Origin: Rehmannia glutinosa
Lineage: Eukaryota; Streptophyta; Magnoliopsida; Lamiales; Orobanchaceae
Length of the DNA stretch: 64,000 nt
Reading direction: 5' to 3'
Assembly (NCBI GenBank): GCA_016081115.2
Contig: JABTTQ020001744.1
Span: 145,653 to 209,652 of the forward strand
Shown here piece after piece: positions 35,664 through 46,826 of the stretch (positions within the stretch are counted from its first letter, which is position 1; each line of letters starts with the position of its first letter). Below the pieces are notes generated by a model. The model had not been told where the DNA came from. It saw only the letters and a program-made list of their open reading frames with translations, and made no database searches. A program made the position numbers and the translations under genes.

Positions 35664-38600
35664 ATGGCATCTACTCATGATTTTGTCAAGCTAGGAAAGC
35701 AAATCCACACCGGGTCTACTATGGACTTTGATGGTATGGTTAAACAAGGTCCGACGACATCCTCGTGAAGAAGATTCTTTGAGAAACCGAAAAATCTGGA
35801 TTAAGACCATTTTTGACGATGGAGTTCCCAATGACCTACGTAGAAGAGGTCGCACGCTTCACGTGAACGTTGAGGTTCACGATGAGGGCATCAAGTCCTC
35901 TGTTCATGGAAAGGAGTTCACCATTATCGCAATGATCCGCACAACATCGCTTGTTGCGGTGGAAGCGAGTGCGGAAATTTATGAAGTCGATGTCGACTTG
36001 GCCGCCGCTTGAAGCGAAGAGCCAAGTCCGATTGTCGCGAAAGTAGTCTATACCGCTAATAAGAGGTCATTGAAGGAGGACTACCACAAATTGCTGGACA
36101 TCGTTGCCAAATGCATGACATCAATTTGGGAGCACCGGTTGTCCAAAGCAAAGTTGATCGTGATGGTCGCGATCATTGAAAGAGAAGAAAGTGAATGGCC
36201 GAGTTCAGACAAAGCAGACTGCGTAATGTTGGGAATAAATCCTTCAAGGAGGATAGTACATTTGGAGGCTCCTCGGGATACGGCCCTGGTGATTGGCCAA
36301 ATGATGGAAGTAAAGAAAGTCCCTCTTCGACATGGAAAGCGCTCCATGTAAACAAGAGGATGTTTCGATCAAACCTCTCGGGCACGTAAGAGAGTCTACG
36401 CTAAGAGAGCCGATACGAGTGAGGGGGAATCACCTGACCGATGATACGCTTGTCTCCCTCCTCAAAAGAAGTCCGCTCCCCGCATCCGCCAAGAAGACCG
36501 TTGCCCTCGCAAAGAAAGAAAAAAAATCGCTTGCCTCTCGCAGCCAAGTCACCGCTTCCCGCCTGTCTTCGCCTCACGCAGCCGGGAGAAGGAATCTCAA
36601 ATACCTTCTCTCCGGTCATCAAGAAAAGGAGAATCGATAAGCCACGATGGCCAGCCTTGTAAGACGACCACCGCCCCCCACCGCCGAGGACTTAGAAGAA
36701 ACCTTATCCGAACTTTAAGTCCCTTTGGTAGAAACAAAGAGAAGAAGAAGAATCTTCAAGCGCCCGAGCTTGAGAAATCGGGAGTCACCATCACCAAACA
36801 GACATCGAGATCGCCGAGAAGTAGAGTCTCCGTAAATTATTGATGAAACAGCCAAGTCTCAAGGCAATCGCCAGAGGCAAATCAAGACACAATCGTAGTT
36901 TGACCAACCGAGACACAAAGAGTAGCCGAGAAAGCAAACTCACCTTTGACACAGGTTATATCCTCCCGCAATGACGCAAATGACAGATGGAGCACCAAAG
37001 CTTGCTACCTTCATCCCCCGAGAACGAGGGACACAAGCAAAGGAGAAGATGATAAAGATGATGATGATGTGATGATCCTATCCCCACCTTATCCGTGACA
37101 TCCAAAATCGCCTCATGAGAGAGTGGATGAAGTGGAAGTCGAGTCAATCCAGGGAACAGTTCCAAAGACCGAGTTTATCGAAGAAGAGGAACCGCTTGAA
37201 CTTTCTTGGAGTGACCACCGTGGTCCAAGCATCGGATGAAGAAAATCGCATAGATATCTTGCCGATCTTCAAGGACGGAAAGAAAGAAGGAGAGACAGTA
37301 AGAAGCCGAGCTCGTGAAAAGGCCGCTCTTTGTCCTTTCATCGAACCATCGAACATACACATCCTCATCTCGACATTTTCTCCGGGAGTGAAGATGATGA
37401 TCTGGACCTGCTCGCTGCTACAGAAGAATTAGAGATGCAGAAGCCATGCGGGAATCCAGAGCCCTACATGAGCAAAGGATGTTGGAAGGATTGGGAGTCT
37501 TCCACATCACACCGGAAGTTGATCCCATGGGAGTGGTGCGTAAGATTGCCACTATGTTGTCGCCACCACTTCCCAGCTCATTCGGGAGGAAGGTGTTAAA
37601 GGAATGGCGATGACACCGATCGTGGGGACCCAACCGAGCTAACCCCTAATGAAGGTGTCTTACCACCTTCCCAATGGTTTGATACTCATGGGGAATGTAC
37701 CAGAGTCCGAGACGAGTGACCACATTCCAAGTCATTCACCGGTGTGCCACCGAGGGGGAAACTCCTCCACCTGCAGAAGGTCGGAGGATGCCGCACCGAC
37801 TCCACAATGAATCTCTGATGAGAAGTGGAGAAAGAACAACCACAAAATACACAAAGAAGTTGTCATCAACGAGGCTCAGATAGTTGAGACTGCCTCACTG
37901 AGGTGCCAATCGCTTCTCCGCAGCAATGACGCGCCGATGCAATGAGGCACGCGAAGAATCGCCCGGGAGTTAACACTGGCACCGAAAGTGCAATCCATGG
38001 AGTTGAGACTCCAGCCGATGCCACCACGTAAGACCCCAAGACACCGACATTACATCGTGGAAGGATGTCCAGTGCCCTCACCGCAGCTTGAGATCGCAGG
38101 AGGTAATCCAAGGCCAACGGGAGGTCGAGACTTCCCGGTAAAGAGATCGAGGCACGTAACATCCATCCCGCCATCATCGATCCATCGTAAAAGGAGATAA
38201 GTGCTCTTCACGACTCCCAGGATAACCCGATGTAACTTTTTCGGGATCCGGTGAAGATGAAGCTTAGTCATCCCCTATGCGCATCCAAAAGACTCATCCG
38301 AGGATGTTCCAACCACGAGTAAGTCCGACTCAAGACTACTCGCCAAACATTCAACTTTGATGATGAGCCACCCATGGCGATCTCGCCATCATCCGATGAC
38401 ACTTCGATAAGGCAAGGACCCAACTCATTTCGGGAAAACTTTGAGACCGATGAAGCCGCTGAGACAAAACCGAGGCTCGCCAAGTCGGGTCGATTTCACA
38501 AATGCACCACACCAAACAGAGTCCACCGCACAGCTCCCCAAGTCCGCAAAGGGTTCGACACAGGGACTTCACGAGCACCATTTATCATTGAACAGATTCC

Positions 38601-40250
38601 GCTCCCCGTGATGATCCTTTGTAGAATCATTTCCTTTCTCTCCTGAGCAGTACCCGACCTCCCAAGAATCGCCAGAGATCGCGAGCGCTCACAGACCGAC
38701 CCTCGTTATTCCATCGTGACACCATTGTTCCAAATTTGACTACGACTTTGACGTTTGCGTTACGCCACCAAAAAGGAGAGACAAATAAGTTCTTGAAGTT
38801 TTCAAAGCCTTTATTTGCCGAGATTGAAAAGATGGAGAGGCACCAGCCTCACCGGACATGAGGCCGATAACGAGACGCCAACCCATCGGGCCGATTTGCG
38901 AGGCATAATAGTCGATCCTGGAGTGGTGCCAACAAAGAACAGACAACGCGTGGGAACAAGCTCGATTTTTGAGACATTGTTCAACAAGTTGCTAGTCTAA
39001 TGAGAATGCCGATGCAAAGACAAAATTGCAAGACCACATCGAACAAATGCGAATCTCACACCACGGAGATAAAGTTGTTTGCGTGAACACAATAAGAACG
39101 AGATCCCGCGCGTGGAAGAGAATATGGATCGAAAAATTCACTTTTCACGGCCGAGATGAAGCTGGTAGCAATGAATCCAACGCCACCCGCACCGAGTTCC
39201 GTGGCAAGATACTCCGCCAGATTCGGCGTAACCCGCTATCGCCAGACTAGACTTCTTGCTTGCTAGCTTTGTTTCAGGGTTCCCTCTCCTTCGACGATGC
39301 CAAAAAGCGGGGAAGAGGGAATACCAAAGCGCTAAGCGGATCCGGTCCGTATTTATGGAAGAATGCGGAAAGGGGAAAGACAATTTGAGGAAGTAATAAG
39401 AGAGTAAGAAAAGCGGAAGTCCGCTGAGGGGGGCGTTCGAAAGATATGACCTTGATGATTGCTAAAACCCTCAACAAGGTCTGTCACTTCACCGACATTA
39501 TCGAAACTCCTAATGACTCGCCACTCCAACACTCGTTGTACCTATGGCCGAAAAGAGAAAGACAAAGCTTGAAGCAGGATAAAGGAAGGAAGGAAGGATG
39601 GATGCCCGAGTTATGGATATTCAAACAACATGGAGGCATTCCAATGCAAGAGACACCTATGCCATTTCGTATGCCGAACCGAGCCAAGATCTCGTTGATG
39701 AATTCAAGACGCCAGATCCAAGGTTACTTCGCAAATATGTCCACGTGGCTCAAGCCTGGGATTTGTACTGGGAAAAAGGTCTCACACTATGTGAAGAAGT
39801 CGACAAAAAGGGGCGGACCATCGCGCTTCTCACGGGTCACTCGCTAGTCACTCATTGGGAAAAAGAAGACCCCAAAGACAAAGATACACGCAGAGGAAGA
39901 AGAGGAAAGCGGCGAGGGAGGAAGAGGTTTCGACCTAGACCTCGCCCAAAAATATTGAGTATATAGATCCAAAAAGAAAGGAGGGATCTATCAATCGGGA
40001 TTTGACGAAGAGCCAACCCGCAAGTCGCTAAGAACAATGCCGAGTATGTGAAGAGAATTGAAGAGGAAAAATAAAAGACAAACTCATTTTATGGGAGGAA
40101 AGACAAGAAAGATCGAGAAGAGATGAAGTCATTGTATGGCGATGAAAAAAGGGCACAAGATGAGAAAAAGAGAAGAAGGTCGAGATTTACAGAGTCAAGA
40201 AGATGAAAGAAGGAGGCAACAAAGGAGATGAAGTGTTGCCGCCCACCCTT
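35664..40250 (+). pseudogene. Long extra region downstream of pol in element C (env-position, function unknown)
   Basis: An ATG at 35664 opens MASTHDFVKLGKQIHTGSTM and then breaks. Peptides such as LHVNVEVHDEGIKSSVHGKE (35860-35930) and HKLLDIVAKCMTSIW (36080-36140) resemble the N-terminal part of long proteins annotated as retrotransposon proteins in asterid genomes. Later parts are low-complexity, rich in E, K, P, R, S. The tail at 39598-39966 has YVHVAQAWDLYWEKGLTLCE and an arginine/lysine end. Sireviruses often carry an extra gene here called env-like. I see no clear membrane segments or known domain. Confidence 0.6.
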
Positions 40251-40563
40251 CGTATTTTACTATGTAAATATATTTTTATGTAAGTCTTCTCAGTATATCA
40301 ATAAAATTGTACAATTTCTATACTTGTGGAGATATAGAACATCATGGTTACTTTAAGGTCCATTTAAACTCGATACATTTTCTTTTGATTCAAGCTCGAT
40401 ACACTCTATAAATAGCTATGTAAAGTTAACAAGAATGTTATGATCAATAAAAGATCGATTCTAAGCATACATTATGTGATTCTACATTTGCATGTATGTA
40501 TCTTTTTTTGCTTTAATTATTGATGCATGTTTTAAGTTTTGGCATCATCAAAAAGGGGGAAAT

Positions 40564-41990
40564 TGTTGGGAAATTATTTTGTAGATTTTGATGAATTCCA
40601 TATAAAACTTAGAATAGGAAAGTTGGCACCCCATTTTTGTTATAAATTGCATTGTAATAAATAAAAATGGTCGAAGCCGAGTTAAGTCACTATGCCCGAA
40701 ACATGCAAGAAGACAACCGAGACTAGGAGAAGACTCACGTGAGGCAATTGAGTATGGCAAAGAAGAGAAGATAGAACTCGATCAAGGTGCAATGTGAGAT
40801 GCAATGAGTGAAGATCACCAAGTCAACTCAAGATAGCCAAGTCTCAAGTTGAAGTGATGTAAGAGTCATCCACGATTGGAAGTCGACTCAAGTCACCTCG
40901 GGAAGGCAAGGAAATGCGATCCAAGTCGAGATAATCAAAGAGATCTGTTGTACGTAAATCAAGAGAATTACTTAAACAAGTAATACTTCCATACTACCTT
41001 TCTTAAAGTGCACACCCCTAAGCGTGCAAAAGAATAAACCAATGGGAAGACCGCACTGCGGTCGATCTCCTCAAAAGTCAAGGATCATGTATAATGGAGG
41101 AAATGTCAATTCCAAGAATCGCAAAAGACAAGCCAACGACCACAAGTTGACTTTCAAAAAACAAGCCCATCTCTTCAACTAGCAGATTTTTGAAAGACCA
41201 CTATAAAAGGCCGAGGAGTTTATTTGAGAATAGGTTACTTGACCATCCGAGAATTGAATACAAGCAAAGAAAAGAAACATTTGTAACCTCGAAATATTCT
41301 CAAGTTATTAAACGCTCAATCCCCAAGCCTACATTACGAAGGAAATCAATCCTACACTCACCCGTGAAGGAAAGATCGCTTCAATCAACAAGAGAAAACA
41401 TTTGAAGAATCAAGGGGTCTACATTCCACGAAGGATTGCAGGAAGGGTTCAAGCGTCAACCTGTGCTTAAGTTAGTTGGAGGGCTTCGTGATCAAATCCA
41501 AGAACTTGAGCAAGTGGGTCGTAGTAGCAAGCGCAAATTTGCATGGAAGAAGGTTCGAGTCGATGCAGCCAAATGTGTGACCAAGCGCATCTTGATCGAG
41601 TCCCAAAGGATCAAGTCATTTGTGTGATCAAGCCACTTGTATCGGGACCGTTAACCACCGTATATTGATCAATACTTAGTGGATTCCTCCAGAGTTGGAG
41701 AAGAGAGAGAGAAGAAGAATTCCCATTCAACCTCTATAAAAACTTATGTGTCATTTACATTTCAAGATTTTTAATTTCTCGTGATATTACATTTATATTT
41801 TGCTATCCAATTGATAATCAACAAAGTGCTAAAACCAAGTATTAAAACAAACTTAAACCAAAATCAAGGGTGTTAAGTCTTCCAATAAAAACATATCACA
41901 AGTTAAGTCTTTAGTCAAAACAAATGAAGTTATTCTATCAATAGCTACCGAGTCCGAAACAGTTGAGTGACTAACTCACGATTAACTAAC
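40564..41990 (+). repeat. 3' LTR of element C
   Basis: It starts tgttgggaaattattttgta right after the polypurine tract and ends near gagtgactaactcacgatta. Same order of blocks as the 5' LTR. Confidence 0.83.
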
Positions 41991-41999
41991 TTAGTCGCC

Positions 42000-42430
42000 C
42001 ATTTTAACACTTGTTTTAGACTTGTTATTAATCAATTTGATAAAGCATTTAACTAACAAATGATATAAAAGATATGCAAGAATGTAAAATGACACAAGTA
42101 ATTTTTATAGTGGTTCGAGGATGGGTGGTAATTCCTCTTAATCCACTCTTCTCCAACTTCCTCCGAGGAATCCACTAAGTAATAGATCGTGTTACAAAGC
42201 CAACACCGAGACAGCCTTTGGTCACACAACTCGCTTTTCTTAGATCACCTTCTTCACAAGATAATCAGCTTTACTATTTTCTTGACTCACTTTCAAGTCC
42301 TGGGATTTGTTCACACGCCCTCCAACAAACTTCAATCTCCTAATTCGACTTAAGTTATTTCTTATAGAGAAAGCTTTAGTGGTTGGGGAAGCCTAACTTT
42401 GTTATATCTCCACCGATTTAGCCAAGAATC
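42000..42430 (-). repeat. Divergent Sirevirus LTR piece in inverted orientation
   Basis: Read on the minus strand it gives cttagtggattcctc, gttggagaagag, cactataaaaa, ttgtgtcattttacatt and ttggagggcgtgtgaacaaatcc in an order matching 41440-41780 of the 3' LTR. It is more diverged than the two LTRs of C, so it derives from another family member. Confidence 0.7.
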
Positions 42431-43267
42431 ACGCCCATCGATCCGAGTCATTTTCATAGCAGATAAAACAGCTTAAATTAATCAGCTTTAGTGCCCCGCA
42501 GCCTCCTCATACCCTTCAAAACTAACATTAAAGATTCAAAGAATAGAGTAATAATCCCCAATACAAATTCTTCCCCCGATTTTCTCACCCTATCAAATTG
42601 CTCCGCTATCATAGCCCCGATGTTTGGCACAACCTCCTTCCCGACCCACACCATATAATAAACAACTCATCCACCCGCAAGGCCCTTTACTCTCCTCCTT
42701 GCAAAAATCGCTTGATTAATGCTCTTTGTACATAGCTTAATACGGGGTTTCAATCCTAGATGCCTCGAGGCGCACAGCGACGATAGATTTGTTTCCCGAG
42801 CTTATTTCCTCCAAAAACTATCCTTATCAAAATTCTCATGCTCCTTAACCCCATAAGCCGAGTTCTATATATTTCATTCAAATCATCAATAGTCAACTCC
42901 CTCACCTCATTTGCCAACCGAACCGAATCCCCATCAAATTTCTTTTTCAAACCACTAATTCGAAACTACTAAAAAAACTCAAGTGTATAAACCAAATAAG
43001 TAGCCCAATGCCCATTCAATAATTCATGCCAATCAATTCGACCACACATAGCCCTAAAAATAATCTAATAAACCTAAATTAGCAAGAGTAGTTCATCGAT
43101 ACCTTGTATTTATCCATGGTTGATAGTAGTATCGCCCATCCGGCCAAAAAAAGATGTGTTTTTTTAGCCGTAAGATTAATCAATATTTAAAAGGACTAAA
43201 TTTGAAAAGTTGGTAAAGTTTATTCAACCCCTCCCCTTCTAAACCTTACACTCACACCCTCGGACCT
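42431..43267. other. Unresolved retroelement-like mosaic
   Basis: No gene is recognised. The end (tattcaacccctccccttct, 43210-43230) resembles the C-rich ends of some Sirevirus LTRs. A minus frame at 42756-42950 has no known match. Confidence 0.35.
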
Positions 43268-43616
43268 GATGTGCATACTAAACATATATGCTCATCTTTA
43301 GGGGAGTCCTTAAAACAAATACCAAAAGATCGTGGTCCAACATCAAATATTGAAAGCAAGATATATAAAGCCAGAAAATGACAAAGAGAATTGTATCAAA
43401 TAGTAGAGAATAGATCATGAGGGGAGGGATTATTGTTACATCCATTCTCAGCATTTTTGCACTTATATTATTCCATTTCTGATTAATCTTCCACCCTCAT
43501 GTATAAATACAAATTGACGAGCATGATGATGTACATAATTATTTTTCCATTCTTGATTAATATAATGCGCTTTTTTCTTCCCAATTTGTTGTTATGAATT
43601 CTTAGTTTTTTTCACA
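43268..43616 (+). repeat. Copia B polypurine tract and complete 3' LTR (right copy)
   Basis: It begins gatgtgcatactaaacatat and aggggagt, like 28619, then runs the whole LTR (43310-43616) to ttttttcaca, followed at once by lectin-kinase sequence. Confidence 0.87.
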
Positions 43617-45060
43617 CCAAAGACCGCAAACTCATCCCAAAACCAGATTGTTCTTCCTGGAGTTCGACATTTTTTCCAATCCCGAGTGGGATCCCCTGAC
43701 GAGCATGTAGGAATCAATGAAAACTCGATTGCTTTTCTGTGAATAACCCCATGGAATGTTAGTTTACACAAATGACATCATGCAGGCTGATTACATATAA
43801 TTCCACTACAAGAAACTGAGTGTTTATTCCAAATTTTTATTATCAAATAGACCCAAAAGAGTCCTTCAAAATGTGGTCACAGAGTATCTCACAAGCATGG
43901 AATGAACGTTGAATCCACACACACTGGGATCGTAATTTTCGATTCGAGCCTGCATACAAAAGAGAGAAACAGAAATAACCTTAAGAAAACTGGATTGGTT
44001 TTGGGGGCTCATCGGGGATGCACTCGATAGCCATTGTTGTAGTAGCACTTCTAGCGTTGAAAAAACGGAAAGAACGGGCGATGGACAAAAGAACACTCAA
44101 TAAATGAAGACCTTGAAAAAGAAAGAAGTCCAAGAAAATTTACTTACATAAAAGTTAATCCTGTTGCTTGGCATTACTAATAACTTTCCGCATGACCAGA
44201 GAAAACCGGGAGAGTGATTCGGGAAAGTTTATATAAGACACCATGACCGGATATCCCAATCGGGCCGGAAAAAGTTTTTCAGGGGATCAAAGCAGGGTGG
44301 GACTACATAAGGTGAGGGAGAGGTTATAAGAATGAGACACGTAAATTTGGTAAGCTAATAGGCCGGCAATGATCCTGGACGAATTCTTGCTCACAGATGA
44401 AGTTCACGCCAAACCCACTGATTATCACCGTTTAGTAGTGGATACTCGTTGGTCTATGAGATACAAAACAGCTCCGGGTTTAGCAACGCCGTTTATCTTC
44501 ACGAGGAGTGTGAAATGTGCAGATACATGGGGGATATCGTCGGGTAAATATAATGCTTGATCTGCTTTAATGTCAAGCTTTGGTGACTTTGGTCCGCTCG
44601 ACTCACGGACCACGGGTTCGATCCCCGCATTAACCCGACTGGCCGAACATCGGGCTATATGGCACCAGGGAATATGTGAGCACTAGAAAAATAAAGAAAG
44701 AGTCCGATGTCTATAGTTTTCGATTGGGCCAGAGATTGCCAACGGCCGAAATTGGTTGATCCGCTGGATATGCAATCTCCTAAAGGTTTGAGTGAGTGGG
44801 TGTGGATCTTTATGGAAATGGAAATCTTCTTTCTCACTGTGATGAGAAACTACAAATGAATTTAGACCAAACAAGTTGAGTGTTTGATGATAGTCTGTGT
44901 GCTCACCCTGATCAAGCCCGAGGCCGTCAATAAGGCAAGCAAGCCATGTTCTCATTTTGAAGCTGAGCTGCCAAACTTCCCGACAAAATGCCTAGCCATG
45001 TATTATTATGCACCTAGCAGAGCCCTCCGGGAACCTTGATTACTTACTCAAGCATCATCG
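43617..45060 (+). pseudogene. L-type lectin receptor kinase, fragment 3: end of lectin domain, membrane helix, kinase domain
   Basis: Immediately after copia B the lectin domain resumes with KNQIV, then the EFD-type block, SNPEWDPP and EHVGINENSIAF (about 43640-43735). Next is a membrane helix SIAIVVVVALLALKKRKERA (44020-44080). The kinase follows: a RKFTY opening (44130), WSMRYKTAPGLATP (44450), an IHGDI stretch where HRD is usual, DFG at 44585-44593, an APEY-like spot at 44660, KESDVYSF codons (44695), and the C-terminal CAHPDQA (44900) and PDKMP near 44980. Many stops and indels, and the glycine-rich loop is badly eroded. It is dead. Confidence 0.87.
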
Positions 45061-45678
45061 GTGGTGATGAAGGATTGCCCCATTCTGCACTTCAAAAATC
45101 TGAATGTAAATATTGTCATGATTGGCTGAGACATTCTGTTTGTAATACATTTACTTGCTTATATAGCAAGCCTTTTGGCTGAAAATTGATTGAAAGACAA
45201 ATGCAGGCTTTTGCTCTTTCATAAAGATCACCATGACAACAGTTCGTAGTAACTGCATCAAGAGCAAAGCTCAACTTATTTTTCTTCGAAAAAAAGTAAC
45301 TATCGATGGACATCATTTATGTGTAGTTGTACATGCAATCAATAGGTAATGTTCAAGCACATGTATCCTCCAAACCAGAGAGGAGAAATTACAAATATGA
45401 AGCATGATTAAAAATGAAACAAGTGCACAATAAGACACCATTCTCACAAACTGGCCCCAAGAAAATAGAAATTCAATTTGGTTGAGTTTAGACATGTATT
45501 TACAATTACATATATATGAATTTTATTACTTGGACAGGTGTTTAAACATTTACAGTCGATATGACAAATAAAATGATATCATAACTCATACTAAAAAGTC
45601 ACCAATTCCATGAGCTCCAGATAGAGAGAAAGAGTTGAACTGGCAAAAGAATCCAAGCATATGATACTATACTGCCTT
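45061..45678. other. Sequence between the two pseudogenes
   Basis: A/T-rich. The right part is the likely 3' untranslated region of the minus-strand NDC1-like gene. No other gene seen. Confidence 0.4.
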
Positions 45679-45884
45679 CTACTGTCCGGAAAGCATTTTG
45701 GTAATACTATTCTGCAGTAATGCAGTAGACTCTACAGCTGTCTTAGTTAGCCAACTGATCCCTACTTTTAACCGGTGCTGTAAATCTGCTGGTAGTCGGG
45801 CGGTACACTATTTTCCTAGCTGCAAGGCAGTGAAATCAGAAGTGTGAGAAGCTTATGAAACAGTTGCAGAAATTAGATAAAGGT

Positions 45885-46155
45885 ATTAAAAAAAACCTGA
45901 GATTCGATTACAAAATCTAGAGGTTTTGAAAATTAAAAAACTCAGAGGTTTTTGAAAAATTAAAAAAAAAAAAAAAAAAAAAACATTGAGGTTTGATCCC
46001 ATCTTGCTTTTTATCTCTTCATAAGCAAAAAACATTTCAAATATCCCCTGATATTTATAGAATTATACCTCTACCCCTTAAATTTAAGACCTAATCAAAT
46101 ATGAGGGGGCATTTTTGTAATTTTGAAATATCTCTTTTTTTTTTTTTTTTTTGCA
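45885..46155. repeat. Fold-back repeat family copy in the last NDC1 intron
   Basis: Left arm (gaaaattaaaaaactcagagg), centre (ttcataagcaaaaaacattt; cctgatatttatagaatta) and right arm (ttttgtaattttgaaat, then ttgcaattagct) are recognisable, with a 24-base A run and a long T run grown inside. Confidence 0.65.
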
Positions 46156-46583
46156 ATTAGCTTGTAGTAGCCCTAGATAAATGAAGCTAGGGTCTTCACA
46201 CCAGTGTGCCCAACTGGACCCTCCAATGTTACGCCTCGATGAAACTTGGTGGAAATAGCAGCATCGCATCTCCCAAGAGTCATCATCTCACCTAAATTCT
46301 GAAAACCTGGAGCAACAAAGGCAGAAAGTTCAGCTGACCATCATAACAAAAGTATTTGCATGGTCATATGGTTTTCACAATTTCCCAGGAGATAAGGCAA
46401 GATGGTATAATGTAAAATAGAGTTCATATAAGAAAGATATTGTGATTTCACACACTTGATTTTTCGATTAAAGAACTTGTTAAACTAAAGGCACCGTGAG
46501 ACACCCACACAAGCTTCAGGGATTGATGTATGGTAACTAGAAGAAATCAGATATGTAATAACCAACAAGTCATCATTAGATTT

Positions 46584-46826
46584 GGTCTAATTACAAAATA
46601 AATCAGAGGTTTTGAAAATTGCACAAAACCGTGGGACATTTGATCAAATCTTACATTTTCCCACTTCATAAGCAAAAAACATCTCCAAAACCCTAATATT
46701 TATCGAAATATCGCGAAAGTTACCATCTTAGAAATTAAGACAAAATCAAACCCGAGGGGTATTTTGTAATTTTGAAACATCGGTTTTTTTAAGTAGCCCA
46801 AACCTTTGGGGAGTTTGTAATTATCC
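46584..46826. repeat. Fold-back repeat family, near-complete copy
   Basis: ggtctaattacaaaataaat, gaaaattgcacaaaaccg, cttacattttcccac, ttcataagcaaaaaacat, then aagacaaaatcaaacccgag, ttttgtaattttgaaacat and gtttgtaattatccct. It has the same order as 19424-19683 and lies in an NDC1 intron. Confidence 0.75.

Larger units (their letters stand above)
28795..41990 (+). mobile_element. Sirevirus-type copia element C (~13.2 kb)
   Basis: LTRs start tgttgggaaattattttgta at 28795 and 40564. A strong polypurine tract aaaaggggga (40551-40560) precedes the 3' LTR. Long LTRs (~1.4 kb), copia gene order and a 5.4-kb region between pol and the 3' LTR fit the Sirevirus/Maximus lineage. The Gag N-terminus and a standard primer site are not visible after the 5' LTR, so the 5' internal region is probably deleted. 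No clean target duplication is seen on the right because of rearranged sequence at 41990-43268. Confidence 0.87.
25284..43616 (+). mobile_element. Copia element B, interrupted by Sirevirus-type element C
   Basis: The 5' LTR is 25284-25587 and the primer site tggtatcaagagc starts at 25588. The outer 3' LTR ends at 43616, and the acacc motif lies on both sides (25275-25279 and 43614-43618), with lectin-kinase coding sequence on either flank. Its internal region is short (about 3.1 kb before the 3' end): gag N-terminal part, integrase, reverse transcriptase and RNase H, with protease and zinc knuckle missing. Element C interrupts its 3' LTR at 28794. The exact LTR start is uncertain by a few bases. 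Confidence 0.85.

Noticed and set aside
42756..42950. 64-codon minus-strand frame
   Set aside because: Lies in a retroelement mosaic, no motif recognised.
44605..44640. gggttcgatccccgc looks like the T-loop box of a tRNA gene
   Set aside because: No A box or cloverleaf can be drawn around it, and the stretch aligns with the activation segment of the lectin kinase pseudogene.
44683..44955. 90-codon minus-strand frame
   Set aside because: Shadow of the kinase C-terminus (CAHPDQA codons on the plus strand).
46134..46152. Long T run considered as a LINE tail
   Set aside because: It lies inside the right arm of the fold-back repeat and has no target duplication.
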